Assembly (NCBI GenBank): GCA_012932295.1
Contig: JAAONU010000004.1
Coordinates: 25,540,804-25,604,803 of the forward strand
Direction of reading: 5' to 3'
Source: Cyclina sinensis
Lineage: Eukaryota > Mollusca > Bivalvia > Venerida > Veneridae
DNA length: 64,000 nucleotides
The notes under the pieces are model-generated. The model ran no database searches. It was not told the DNA's origin and worked only from the letters and a program-made list of their open reading frames with translations. The position numbers and the translations under genes were made by a program. Below are positions 23,801 through 31,561 of this stretch, piece after piece; position 1 is the stretch's first letter, and each line of letters begins with the position of its first letter.

Positions 23801-26800
23801 TAAATACTTGTATTTTTATTATTTTTTGTTTGAATTGCAGCTTTTTCCAAGTGAGTGTTACGATTATAGATAATGCTTGTGCTTCATTGCTGATGTGTCC
23901 ATTGGTATATGAAGAGGTTGAAAAAATAAGTAGTCACAGTTTCACCAGCTTTGGCCCATTCATCACTGTCATGATAGAAAACAGTTATAAAATCTTATAA
24001 TTGTTTTGGCTCAGATCACTTGCATCATCAAATACAACATAATTATGAAACAATGTAAACATCTGACCTTTATAATTATACGGCTTTAAACTGCGACAGG
24101 TACAAGATAATCGACATAATGAACGGATACCGTTGTTAATAAGAGCGCGAATTGCTTCCCTTTGACCGGCGACTGATAGCGACACTTCGGGTTTGACTTG
24201 GAGCCTTGTTTAGTTCGAACTGTTGCAAGACCCGATCGGCGCTTAGAACGCGCCGACATATTGAATCACGCACGAGTGACTATTTCATCGTAAAAAGTTC
24301 AGTTAAACACGCCCACGCAGTATTTAGAAACAAGTAATGTATCAACAGCATAGCAATTATAGGACGCTGAAAACTCCGAATGGACTTTTTATATGCATAA
24401 TTTTATAATTAGCATTTACACAGACTATATCTGAACACAGAAGGATTGATAGTCAACTATTTGTTTTGCATATTTTTAGCTTATTTCTGGAAAAAAATGT
24501 CTCCGTGATAAGATTTAAAAATAAGTAAAGAGGTAGACAAATACACTAGAAATATTAATCGGAGCGATCCAGCTTTAAAAATATGTCTGCAGATTTAAGA
24601 CTAACCATCTTAACTTCTCATTTTCTTCAGATATCGATGAATGTCTTAGCAGTCCTTGTATAAATGGCACGTGTACCAATCTTCAGAATGCCTACATGTG
24701 CACGTGCTTCGCCCAGTACACGGCAAGGAATTGCGACTATTGTAAGTAGACCGAAGATGCAGGTTTTATAAAGTGATCCTTTACCAGATTCTTTTTTACA
24801 TTTGTTATTCGATAATCACATGCAATCTATTCTTTTTTAAAAGTCGAAATTAGCTTGAAATGTATCACCATTTAAGACAATGGCGATCATAGTTAACAAA
24901 TGTCTTAACATATCTCAAATATGGTAGTAACACCACAATCAGAATAAAATCACCAAGCAAAGATGTGTATATTTTGTTCCTGGTGAGTTCTCCTTTAAAA
25001 TGCAGTAAAGTCAGTGTCGGGCATTTTCCAAAAAACAGCCGTGGCAAATATCAATAATAGCAATTATTCTTGTGTATGTAAGGGTCGCAAGGAGCAGTAT
25101 TGTTTGTAAACACTTAAAAAAATCATGCTTTACATATTAATTATAAAAGCAATTCCTTTCGATTTTCTAGTGATTGGCTCACCAATGGATGGTAACTGGG
25201 GTTTGTGGGAGTCCTGGCAGGGTTGTTCGGCTACCTGTGGTACAGGCAGACAGCGCCGATATCGCGCATGTGATGATCCGAAACCCGATTATGGTGGTCT
25301 CCCTTGTCAGGGTGACAGTTTCGAGGACAGGTCCTGTTCCGGCGGAAGTGCTTGTCCTGGTGGGTATATGTCCCTTTTCCAAACTGAACTTTGGAATTTA
25401 TTATCTTTAGTATACTAGGATGCAAAGCACAAGTATATTTAAATCACTAAATGACTATCATCTTGTACGCCAAATATGTACTGGAAATAATCATATTTAG
25501 TGTCTTTATGTTATCCATATAACTTAAAGTGGACCAATGACCACTTTATCTGGTTGGATTATATTTTAGGAGATAATTATTAGGATATAGATATTTTTGG
25601 AGTCAGTTTCAATCTCATTTAAAACAGAGTTATGAGTTTATTTGTAATTGATTTTCCTTTCCTAGTTGTTGTCGATGGTAACTGGGGAGCGTGGACAACA
25701 GTGTCTTCTTGCAGCGCCACATGTGGACAAGGAAAGACATTGAAAACCCGACAGTGTGACAACCCGGCACCAAGTAATGGGGGAAATGCGTGCTCAGGCG
25801 ACGCAGCCGTACTTTCCACGTGCATGGTTGCCACGTGTCCAGCTAACAGTAATCCGAACGGATACGGAAGCGGCTATGTCAACGTAAGTGATTGTTACAT
25901 TCATCAACAGACAGCCTGTATCTAGCTTTTCAAAACGAACTTAGTAGCTATGCTCCAGTGTCTAAATTTTAGTAGATAGTTTTAAAATTTATCATTGAAA
26001 CGATATGGTTTCTGAAAACTGTTCGGTGAAAGCAAGTTTGACGTATCGAAATACACTGTGATGCAAGGTGCGTCACCGAACTGAATATTTCATATATCTT
26101 ATTTAGTATAATTTCCATTTGTAAGATAAAGTAATCTAATAAAACACAGTGGTCATAAACCCTACAAGTTATTGGACACTTACGCTTCTTTATTCAAGAA
26201 ATGATTATAATTTCTGACTTTCTGACTAAATGTGACTCTTTGTAAACTGTGATCCTTTATGTGTAGGCGTGTCCTGCTGGTTACTTCACGTGTTACTCTG
26301 GAAGTATCACGTGTATTCAAGATATATTCAGGTGTGACTGTTACTCCGACTGTGATGATACAAGTGACGAGACCCAGGTATGGGCCGGATGTGCTCAGTT
26401 CTGTGCAGACAACGATGCTCCTGGTATGTCAGCAGATTTTTTTGTTCCATCTTCCAGGAATACTGTTGCTTTAATATGAATATGAGAATTCTTCCAGGAA
26501 TACTGTTGCTTTAAAATGAATATGAGAATTCGAACAACCAACAGAAGCAACTTTTTTTCGAAAGCACATATTTTATTCCTCAACATGCATTCTAGATACG
26601 TTTTTTTTCAAATTTCTTCGTCTTAAAGACATGTTTTTTGAAATGTTAAAAATGAAGCCTGCAAAAGTTATTTAGTCTCATAGATAAAACACATCACAAG
26701 TTTTTATTGTTGAAAAAAATGGCATAATGTCATTTTTTTCCGTTACAGGTTTTTATGTATCTATATATCTATATGTCGTCATCCTTATATTTTCAGGTAT

Positions 26801-26879
26801 AAAGAACCTTTCCTTTTCGGCCAGCTTTTTGATCACCTTGACACTGACTGTTATGACCATCCTGAGAAATATTTATTGA
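11806..26879 (+). CDS. WSC-EGF(13)-TSP1(2)-LDLa secreted/membrane protein gene, 20 coding exons
   Basis: Exons read: 11806-11860, 12242-12384, 12713-12845, 14091-14198, 14625-14738, 15051-15164, 15576-15689, 17127-17240, 18091-18204, 18507-18620, 18997-19110, 19526-19639, 20053-20166, 20513-20626, 21167-21280, 24631-24741, 25171-25359, 25666-25883, 26267-26423, 26797-26879. All have AG/GT borders and join in frame (2,451 nt, 816 residues). Order: signal peptide (1-19), WSC (about 24-105), EGF1-13 (about 111-601), TSP1 (602-664, 665-737), LDLa (738-789), hydrophobic tail (790-816). Seen: every domain's cysteine framework. Known of the families: WSC is a putative carbohydrate-binding module, Ca-binding EGF arrays form rods, and TSP1 and LDLa bind matrix or ligands. 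Inferred: an extracellular adhesion, matrix or receptor-like protein, perhaps GPI-anchored. I do not recognise a named orthologue. Introns hold only repeats and one tRNA gene. Exon skipping of any EGF exon would stay in frame. Confidence 0.85.
12242..12384 (+). CDS. Exon 2: N-terminal half of WSC domain
   Basis: Encodes [19 protein letters not shown] and then [18 protein letters not shown]. This is the typical first half of a WSC domain (G-C-W/Y-T-D, later C-x3-C and G-Y/F-x-Y-A-G-x-E). Acceptor cactag, donor gtaaat, phase 1 to 0. It carries three of the eight expected cysteines. Confidence 0.85.
12713..12845 (+). CDS. Exon 3: C-terminal half of WSC domain
   Basis: Encodes [19 protein letters not shown] and [14 protein letters not shown]. 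The E-C-F/W-C-G-N, C-x3-C-x-G-N and C-G-G signatures complete the eight-cysteine WSC domain, a putative carbohydrate-binding fold. The donor at 12846 (gtaagt) lies in a 30-bp tandem duplication, so a second identical donor follows at 12876 (see findings). Confidence 0.85.
14091..14198 (+). CDS. Exon 4: EGF repeat 1
   Basis: Six-cysteine [15 protein letters not shown], then [14 protein letters not shown]. It lacks the D-x-N-E calcium-binding start found in the other repeats and the C-x-S-x-P-C O-glucose motif, but keeps the C-x4-T-C O-fucose motif. Acceptor ttttcatag, donor gtaaca, phase 1-1, 108 nt. Confidence 0.85.
14625..14738 (+). CDS. Exon 5: calcium-binding EGF repeat 2
   Basis: DVNEC start, CSSNPC (O-glucose consensus C-x-S-x-P-C) and C-x-N-x4-Y-x-C (beta-hydroxylation/calcium signature). 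114 nt, phase 1-1. The third cysteine is preceded by Ile, so there is no O-fucose site. Confidence 0.85.
15051..15164 (+). CDS. Exon 6: calcium-binding EGF repeat 3
   Basis: [10 protein letters not shown] start, [10 protein letters not shown] calcium signature, GGWTG near the end. 114 nt, phase 1-1, acceptor tttatttag, donor gtagga. Confidence 0.85.
15576..15689 (+). CDS. Exon 7: calcium-binding EGF repeat 4
   Basis: [16 protein letters not shown], then [10 protein letters not shown] and GGWTGTTC. 114 nt, phase 1-1, donor gtgagt. The following 1.4-kb intron contains the tRNA-Met gene. Confidence 0.85.
16809..16903 (+). tRNA. tRNA-Met (CAT, elongator type) with 22-nt intron, inside the EGF gene
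   Basis: The 95-nt gene folds with a 7-bp acceptor stem (GCCTCGG with CCGGGGC), D arm GCGC/GCGC, anticodon CAT, T arm GTGAG/CTCAC with TTCGATC loop, and discriminator A. The mature form is 73 nt. The body matches the elongator tRNA-Met pattern, including 'TCAGTCTCATAA'. The intron occupies 16846-16867, directly after base 37, the canonical position. A T7 Pol III terminator lies at 16909-16915. Sense orientation, in intron 7. Its sequence, intron included, is identical to the copy at 31675. The antisense translation (motif GEDRTHDL) is a common false protein prediction. Confidence 0.9.
17127..17240 (+). CDS. Exon 8: calcium-binding EGF repeat 5
   Basis: [16 protein letters not shown], then [10 protein letters not shown] and GGWQGTNC. 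Both O-glucose and O-fucose consensus sites are present. 114 nt, phase 1-1, acceptor ctttcag, donor gtaggt. Confidence 0.85.
18091..18204 (+). CDS. Exon 9: calcium-binding EGF repeat 6
   Basis: [16 protein letters not shown], then [10 protein letters not shown]. The usual G-W-T-G is G-W-T-S here. O-glucose site present, O-fucose absent. 114 nt, phase 1-1, acceptor ctttacag, donor gtttgt. Confidence 0.85.
18507..18620 (+). CDS. Exon 10: calcium-binding EGF repeat 7
   Basis: [16 protein letters not shown], then [10 protein letters not shown] and GGWTGTHC. Both O-glycan consensus sites are present. 114 nt, phase 1-1, donor gtactt. Confidence 0.85.
18997..19110 (+). CDS. Exon 11: calcium-binding EGF repeat 8
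   Basis: [16 protein letters not shown], then [10 protein letters not shown] and GGWTGTDC. O-glucose site present, no O-fucose site. 114 nt, phase 1-1, acceptor cccattag, donor gtaact. Confidence 0.85.
19526..19639 (+). CDS. Exon 12: calcium-binding EGF repeat 9
   Basis: [16 protein letters not shown], then [10 protein letters not shown] and AGWQGYNC. Both O-glycan sites present. 114 nt, phase 1-1, donor gtaagt. From here on the repeats carry GWQG rather than GWTG. Confidence 0.85.
20053..20166 (+). CDS. Exon 13: calcium-binding EGF repeat 10
   Basis: [16 protein letters not shown], then [10 protein letters not shown] and GGWQGTNC. 114 nt, phase 1-1, acceptor cacacag, donor gtaaat. Closely similar to repeats 11 and 12, suggesting recent local exon duplication. 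Confidence 0.85.
20513..20626 (+). CDS. Exon 14: calcium-binding EGF repeat 11
   Basis: [16 protein letters not shown], then [10 protein letters not shown] and GGWQGYDC. 114 nt, phase 1-1, acceptor attacag, donor gtattg. Confidence 0.85.
21167..21280 (+). CDS. Exon 15: calcium-binding EGF repeat 12
   Basis: [16 protein letters not shown], then [10 protein letters not shown] and GGWQGYDC. 114 nt, phase 1-1, acceptor atttcag, donor gtacgt. Followed by the gene's longest intron (3.35 kb). Confidence 0.85.
21456..22520. mobile_element. Interspersed element, copy 1, with AGTCCCCTACCGG hairpin start
   Basis: Starts at 21456-21485 with a near-palindrome (AGTCCCCTACCGGTT paired with AACCGGAGGGGACT, one-base bulge). 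This is followed by CCGT-rich tetramers and a body containing 'ggttgctatggcaacaaata'. Two internal segments of about 170 bp are tandem (21,760-21,870 and 21,925-22,040, both ending in 'ttattagatttatcccc'). The body matches copy 2, which follows directly. Its right end is not clear. Short ORFs in it are not domain-bearing. Confidence 0.5.
22528..23330. mobile_element. Interspersed element, copy 2, ends AGTCCCCTACCGG / CCGGTAGGGGACT
   Basis: Starts with the same hairpin as copy 1 (22528) and ends at 23317-23330 with ACCGGTAGGGGACT, the exact inverse of its first 14 bases, so the 803-bp element is bounded by terminal inverted repeats. The interior has degenerate CCGTCCGT tetramers, the 'ttgctatggcaacaaata' block, and two related 'tgaccttgacct' segments near 23,015 and 23,165. 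No transposase; non-autonomous. No TSD could be established. Confidence 0.55.
24075..24250 (-). other. CpG-rich intronic patch with a 57-codon antisense open frame
   Basis: Within the long intron, 24,110-24,300 is clearly richer in CpG than its surroundings and contains a TCGGCGC/GCGCCGA hairpin. On the minus strand an ATG at 24250 opens a 57-residue basic frame (starts [18 protein letters not shown]) ending at 24075. I see no recognised domain. It could be a first exon, a repeat or chance. Confidence 0.15.
24631..24741 (+). CDS. Exon 16: divergent EGF repeat 13
   Basis: [15 protein letters not shown], then [10 protein letters not shown]. It is one codon shorter than the others (111 nt), with N-G-T-C replacing N-G-x-T-C, and the G-W-x-G turn before the last cysteine is replaced by A-Q-Y-T-A-R. 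All six cysteines remain. Phase 1-1, acceptor cttcag, donor gtaagt. Confidence 0.8.
25171..25359 (+). CDS. Exon 17: TSP1 repeat 1
   Basis: Encodes [19 protein letters not shown], then [14 protein letters not shown] and six cysteines ending in SACP. It has the W-x-x-W C-mannosylation motif and CSATCG, which fits the TSR O-fucose consensus C-x-x-S/T-C-G. 189 nt, phase 1-1, acceptor ttttctag, donor gtgggt. Confidence 0.9.
25666..25883 (+). CDS. Exon 18: TSP1 repeat 2
   Basis: Encodes [20 protein letters not shown], then [12 protein letters not shown] and a final TCP, followed by a short Asn/Gly/Ser linker. W-x-x-W and C-x-x-T-C-G motifs are present. 218 nt, entering in phase 1 and leaving in phase 0. 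Donor gtaagt. Confidence 0.9.
26267..26423 (+). CDS. Exon 19: LDL-receptor class A module
   Basis: Encodes [11 protein letters not shown], then [15 protein letters not shown], matching the LDLa pattern C-x-C-I-x-x-x-F/W-x-C-D, then D-C-x-D-x-S-D-E with the acidic calcium cage. More cysteines follow (GCAQFC). 157 nt, phase 0-1, acceptor gtgtag, donor gtatgt. Confidence 0.8.
26450..26529. repeat. 40-bp tandem duplication in the last intron
   Basis: Two 40-bp copies (26450-26489 and 26490-26529) differ by one base. Each begins TCTTCCAGGAA. They lie 26 bp after exon 19 and look like a recent replication-slippage event. Confidence 0.85.
26797..26879 (+). CDS. Exon 20: hydrophobic C-terminus and stop
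   Basis: Encodes [20 protein letters not shown] and then TILRNIY with stop TGA. The hydrophobic stretch of about 19 residues near the end suggests a GPI-anchor signal (small residues N/S upstream as possible omega site) or a single transmembrane helix with a very short tail. Acceptor atattttcag. The 27-residue exon is the least conserved-looking part of the model. Confidence 0.65.
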
Positions 26880-27345
26880 TGGACTATTATTCACATTTCT
26901 ACAAACATTTCAACAAAATTCGCTATTCACCGACTATTGATACAAGAGTGCTGTTTTAGGGAAAAGCCATTTACTTTGTGAACATTTGCATTTGTGTTAT
27001 TATCAAGTGTCTTTCTTTCAAGGATTTGTCTCTTTAAGTGCTGTCGATCCGTCATTGTTTGAACTTTAAACTTGCATACTTGTGTCACACTTGTTTCCTC
27101 CGTCCATTTTTAGTTCCATGTTTATGTTTTAGTTGTTAAACGCCCATGACAATCACAGGTTTGAACTGTGCCTACGACTACGGTTTGTTAATTTCTTAAC
27201 CACACTGCATGTCTATGATCCGTACTATAGTGTGTTTTCTTTGTAAGAAATGTGGTTGTTATTATTGATGTTGTTTTTTGTTTTGTTTGTACCTCGATCT
27301 CGGTTTATGGAAACGGCAAAACAGGTGTTTCGAAATAAAGAGCAT
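26880..27345 (+). promoter_or_regulatory. 3' UTR and polyadenylation signal of the EGF gene
   Basis: After the stop codon the sequence is T/A-rich with no open frame. AATAAA at 27334-27339 is the first canonical polyadenylation signal, giving a 3' UTR of roughly 475 nt. A second AATAAA occurs near 27,476. Confidence 0.5.
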
Positions 27346-28842
27346 ATATAAATCAACAAACGAAAAAATACCAAAACAAAAACTGAAAAACATAATATGA
27401 TTTGTGTCTTAAAATAGTCTTAACTACACACAACGTAACTTGGTAAAAATATCATTTTCGTTTTGTCCTGTTTAAAATAAATCCAGCATTAATCAATATT
27501 GCACAAACTCTTATAGCTAAGCAAGGTTTCAGGGTTTGACATTTTATTCAAGCTATAAATTACTCTTTTAAAAACACCAGTATTTATTGCATAACAATAT
27601 TTGTTGTAGAAGATCGAAAAAAGCGTTTCAGAGAAGAACTTAGTTTATACGCTCAAATATGAAAGATTGTGTCTTAATTGCTAGCATGGTACTCTGCCAG
27701 GTTTTGATGAACTCTCTAGTACCGAAGCATTCCGTGAAGCTCCAATCAGGATTTTGCATTTTTTATTAGCTTGGTCAAGTATGTAAGACCAGGGGAAGGA
27801 CGTAGAGGGATACACGTTAAAATTTATTTTCTTTTAATTTGTAGACTGTACTTACACGAATGTAATAAACAGAATTGATTGCAGAAGTATAAAAAGGTGT
27901 TATTCAATGATCAGACCTCTGTGTGGTATTCAAGAACGACGTTCAAATGAAAAGTAGGAGAAGGAACATTTGAGCATAGTTTTAAGTTAATTCAAAGTCT
28001 TTCCTGTCATAAACTGAGGATGAGCTATAGTTACTCAACAAACAGTATAATTACAGCAGGCAGATATAAGACAACCTTCTTATAACTTATAAATGTGTTA
28101 ATTAACTTTTTCCTCACTTGCAGAGCAAAATGGCGACCTTGTCGTTTTGATATCAGTGTTGACCTCTTAAGGACATAACAAGTGTGTGACCTTAATCTTA
28201 AATTCTCGTCATTATAAATTCACTTATAGATTAGAAGATCTTATAGTTTTATCTTATTTATACGGCGTTAAGCTGATTATCTAACCGTTAAATCGATTAC
28301 TTGCTATAAAATCGCAGAGTCTAAACCCATTAAAACTTCATAACATGTGTCAAAATCTTTACATAAATTATTTCACAAAAAAAGGTTATGATATAATGGA
28401 TAGCAGTGCTCAAATTAATGTGTCTTTTTTACCTCTATAGATCTTTTGTAAAGATGCGTTATTAGGAAAGAGCTGGGACATAAATTTCGTCCTTCCAAAC
28501 AATTTGTATGAAGACGACAAAAAAAGTTTATAAATTCAGAATTGGTCAATTTTTGCTGTATGTGTGCATGGTTGTAATGGCCAAAGGCATATCGGTGACA
28601 GTTTTGCAAAAAAATAAAATTAAATGGTCATACGTGTACGTATACAATACAATATTTTTTTACGCAAGACTTGGCGGTTTGTCTAATCACAGCAGCACTT
28701 ACACGGGAAATTCTTCCACTACTACTGCCCTTAAGATAGTTTAACCTTTAAGAAATGAAAACAGCGTCGACGTAGACCTTAAGAAATTGTGTTGCTTCTC
28801 GCTAACGCTGTGATTACTAGCTTATAAGCTGTCTTTGTGTTC
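27346..28842. other. Intergenic, nothing recognised
   Basis: Stop-rich A+T sequence between the EGF gene and the tRNA array. The small ORFs at 28.4-28.75 kb show no domain or conserved pattern. Confidence 0.35.
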
Positions 28843-30211
28843 GCAATGACAGGTTGAAATGTTGTGTTTATAGCCGTTGGGCATTTTTCTGACAAGCATT
28901 TCAGTCGTAAAGTTTGTATTAGATAGTTCAGGCCTGCTAAATAAAAATACTCTACGTGCCTCGGTAGCGCAGTAGGTAGCGCGTCAGTCTCATAATCACA
29001 CATGTATATTAGAGCGATCTGAAGGTCGTGAGTTCGATCCTCACCCGGGGCACTTAATTTTTAATTAGCTGAAATGACATTGCTTAACATTACTACGCTA
29101 TATATCCATGGTAGCAGCATTTTCAATGTGCCTTTTAAACTATAACAGATCAAGTTTTGGTAGACTCAAATGTAACCAACGCTAAATTCGGACAAAAGGG
29201 CCTTTTTAGGATAACAATATGTATATCTACTTTAGAAAAACATAAACCTGATTATTAATCAGTTCCGAGCTGGTCACCTTTTTGTAAAAAACAGAACCCA
29301 AAGTTTCAAAAATAAGATATATATGCTTTTTTTGGGTAAAATTATATAAACAACGCGTATGGAGAGACTTGTTTGTTTGTTTTCAGACCAAATATTCTCA
29401 GAATCTACAATTAAGCAGACATTTTAACAATTGCGTGTATTTTAAATTAAACTGGGATAAAACTTCCAAATTAAAATAATTTTATAACAAGACAGCGTTA
29501 AGAATCGGAAAACAATGGATAAAACTCCTTTTTCAGGAGGAAGTTTTTGAAGTATTCTACGCATCGTCTGCAATAAGGGAAACAACTCTTACAGTTAGTT
29601 TTTATTCTCTGGTACGTGTTTTATTTCTTGCATTGACGTTCGATTGAAAAAAAGAGGGGATCTGGTGGTACTATATAGGTTATCATGTAATCAGTAAGAA
29701 ACGTGTAAAATTTTCAAATATAAACATTAACATAAATGCAAGTCAGCGTGATCACCATCAAAAATATAATGAGGTTAGTCTTACAAGGAAACAATTATTA
29801 TCATCATAACATCAGATCAGTAACAAGAAGGAAAAATAACGAAGGTGTCCGAAAAAATCACAACATTACTAAGAGCAATATTTCATTAAATAAATTACTT
29901 ATATAAAATCACCATCGTCAATAACTTCGTCATCATCGTCAGCAACAAAGGCATCATCTTCATTCTTAACTCTAACTTGTCTTGAAAAAAAAACGGAAGA
30001 CAACACAAAAAGTGCAGCATGTAGTGCGTCCTTTTGGGGTTTCTTAATAACAGAAGCCTCAACATAATCAGTATTTACATTAGCATATGATTTATTGCAC
30101 AACAACGTACTATGAAATAAAGAAAAACCTTGATTATTACATAGGTGTATTCTTGTTATACGCTATAGAAGTTTTATCAATATTTGTTGATGTTTTTTCT
30201 TAACTTAAAAT
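28843..30211. repeat. Tandem tRNA-Met unit 1 (1,369 bp)
   Basis: First of four tandem units that share the same order: 'aatgacaggtt', a short leader, the tRNA-Met gene, a 3' flank starting 'agctgaaatgacattgc', an AT-rich body with 'ggatctggtggtacta', and an Asp-rich-looking CATCATCGTC segment. Units are about 90% or more alike by eye. The ORFs beginning MLCNKSYANVN in several units are shared non-coding sequence with frameshifts between copies. Confidence 0.85.
28958..29052 (+). tRNA. tRNA-Met (CAT) with 22-nt intron, array copy 1
   Basis: Same fold as the 16,809 gene: acceptor GCCTCGG/CCGGGGC, anticodon CAT, T arm GTGAG/CTCAC. The intron at 28995-29016 differs from the other copies by two substitutions (it contains ACACATGTATATTAG). 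T5 terminator at 29058-29062. Mature part intact. Confidence 0.9.
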
Positions 30212-31561
30212 AATGACAGGTTAAAATGTTGTGTTTATAGACGTTGGGCATTTTTCTGACAAGCATTTCAGCCGTGAAGTTTGTATTAGATATTTTAGGA
30301 CTGCTAAATAAGTAATCTATATGTGCCTCGGTAGCGCAGTAGGTAGCGCGTCAGTCTCATAATCACATATGTATTTCAGAGCGACCTGAAGGTCGTGAAT
30401 TCGATCCTCACCCGGGGCACATATTTTTAAATTAGCTGAAATGACATTGCTTAACATTACTACGCTATATCCGTGGAAGCAGCATTTTCAATGTGCATTT
30501 TAAACTATAACAGATCAAGTTTTGTTATACTCAAATGTAACCAACGCTAAAAGGACCTTTTTAGGATAAGAATAAATCTACTTCAGCAAAACATAAATCC
30601 TGTTATTAATCAGTTCAGAGCTGAAGTCACCTATTAGTGATAGAAAAGACCCCAAAGTTTCAAAAATAAGATAATTTATATATGCTTTTTTGGTAAAATT
30701 TTATAAACAACGCGTAGGGAGAGACTGTTTGTTTTCAGACCAAATATTCTCAGAATCTACAATTAAGCAGATATTTTATCAATTGCGTGTATTTTAAAAT
30801 AAGCTGGAATAAAACATCGAAATTAAAATAATTTTATAAAAGACAGCATTAAGAATTGGAAAACAATGGATAAAACTCCTTTTTTAGGAGGAAGTTTTTG
30901 AAGTATTCTACGCATCTTCTGCAATAAGGGAAACAACTCTTACAGTTAGTTTTCTTTCTCTGGTACGTGTTTTATTTCTTGCATTGACGTTCGATTGAAA
31001 AACGAAAGGATCTGGTGGTACTATGCAGGATATCATGTAATCAGTAAGAAACGTGTAAAATTTTCAAATATAAACATAAACATATATGCAAGTCAGCGTG
31101 ATCACCATCAAAAATATAATGAGGTTAGTCTTACAAGGAAACAATTATTATCATCATAACATCAGATCAGTAACAAGAAGGAAAAATAACGAAGGTGTCC
31201 GAAAAAATCACAACATTACTAAGAGCAATATTGCATTAAATAAATTACTTATATAAAATCACCATCGTCAATAACTTCGTCATCATCGTCAGCAACAAAG
31301 GCATCATCTTCATTCTTAACTCTAACTTTTCTTGAAAAAAACGGAAGACAACACAAAAAAGTGCAGCATGTAGTGCGTCCTTTTGGGGTTTCTTAATAAC
31401 AGAAGCCTCAACATAATCAGTATTTACATTAGCATATGATTTATTGCACAGCAACGTACTATTAAATAAAGAAAAACCTTGATTATTACATAGGTGTGTT
31501 CTTGTTGTAAGCTTATAGAAGTTTTATCAATAATTGTTGATGTTTTTTCTTAACTTAAGAT
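30212..31561. repeat. Tandem tRNA-Met unit 2 (1,350 bp)
   Basis: Second unit of the array, with small indels relative to unit 1 (for example loss of 'ttcggacaaaagg' after the tRNA and other short gaps). It carries the mutated tRNA copy. Confidence 0.85.
30325..30419 (+). tRNA. tRNA-Met (CAT) with intron, array copy 2, damaged T arm
   Basis: Otherwise like its neighbours, but carries G-to-A at the last base of the T-stem 5' arm (GTGAA TTCGATC CTCAC). This breaks the G53-C61 pair and the first G of box B (GTTCGA), and both are nearly invariant. It also has T-to-C in the anticodon stem 3' strand (CCTGA instead of TCTGA) and one intron change. T5 at 30424-30428. Probably a pseudogene or weakly expressed. 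Confidence 0.8.

Noticed and set aside
24075..24250. Histone-H3-like reading of the antisense frame (contains VRTKQ)
   Set aside because: The resemblance is a five-residue coincidence; the rest does not follow the histone H3 sequence.
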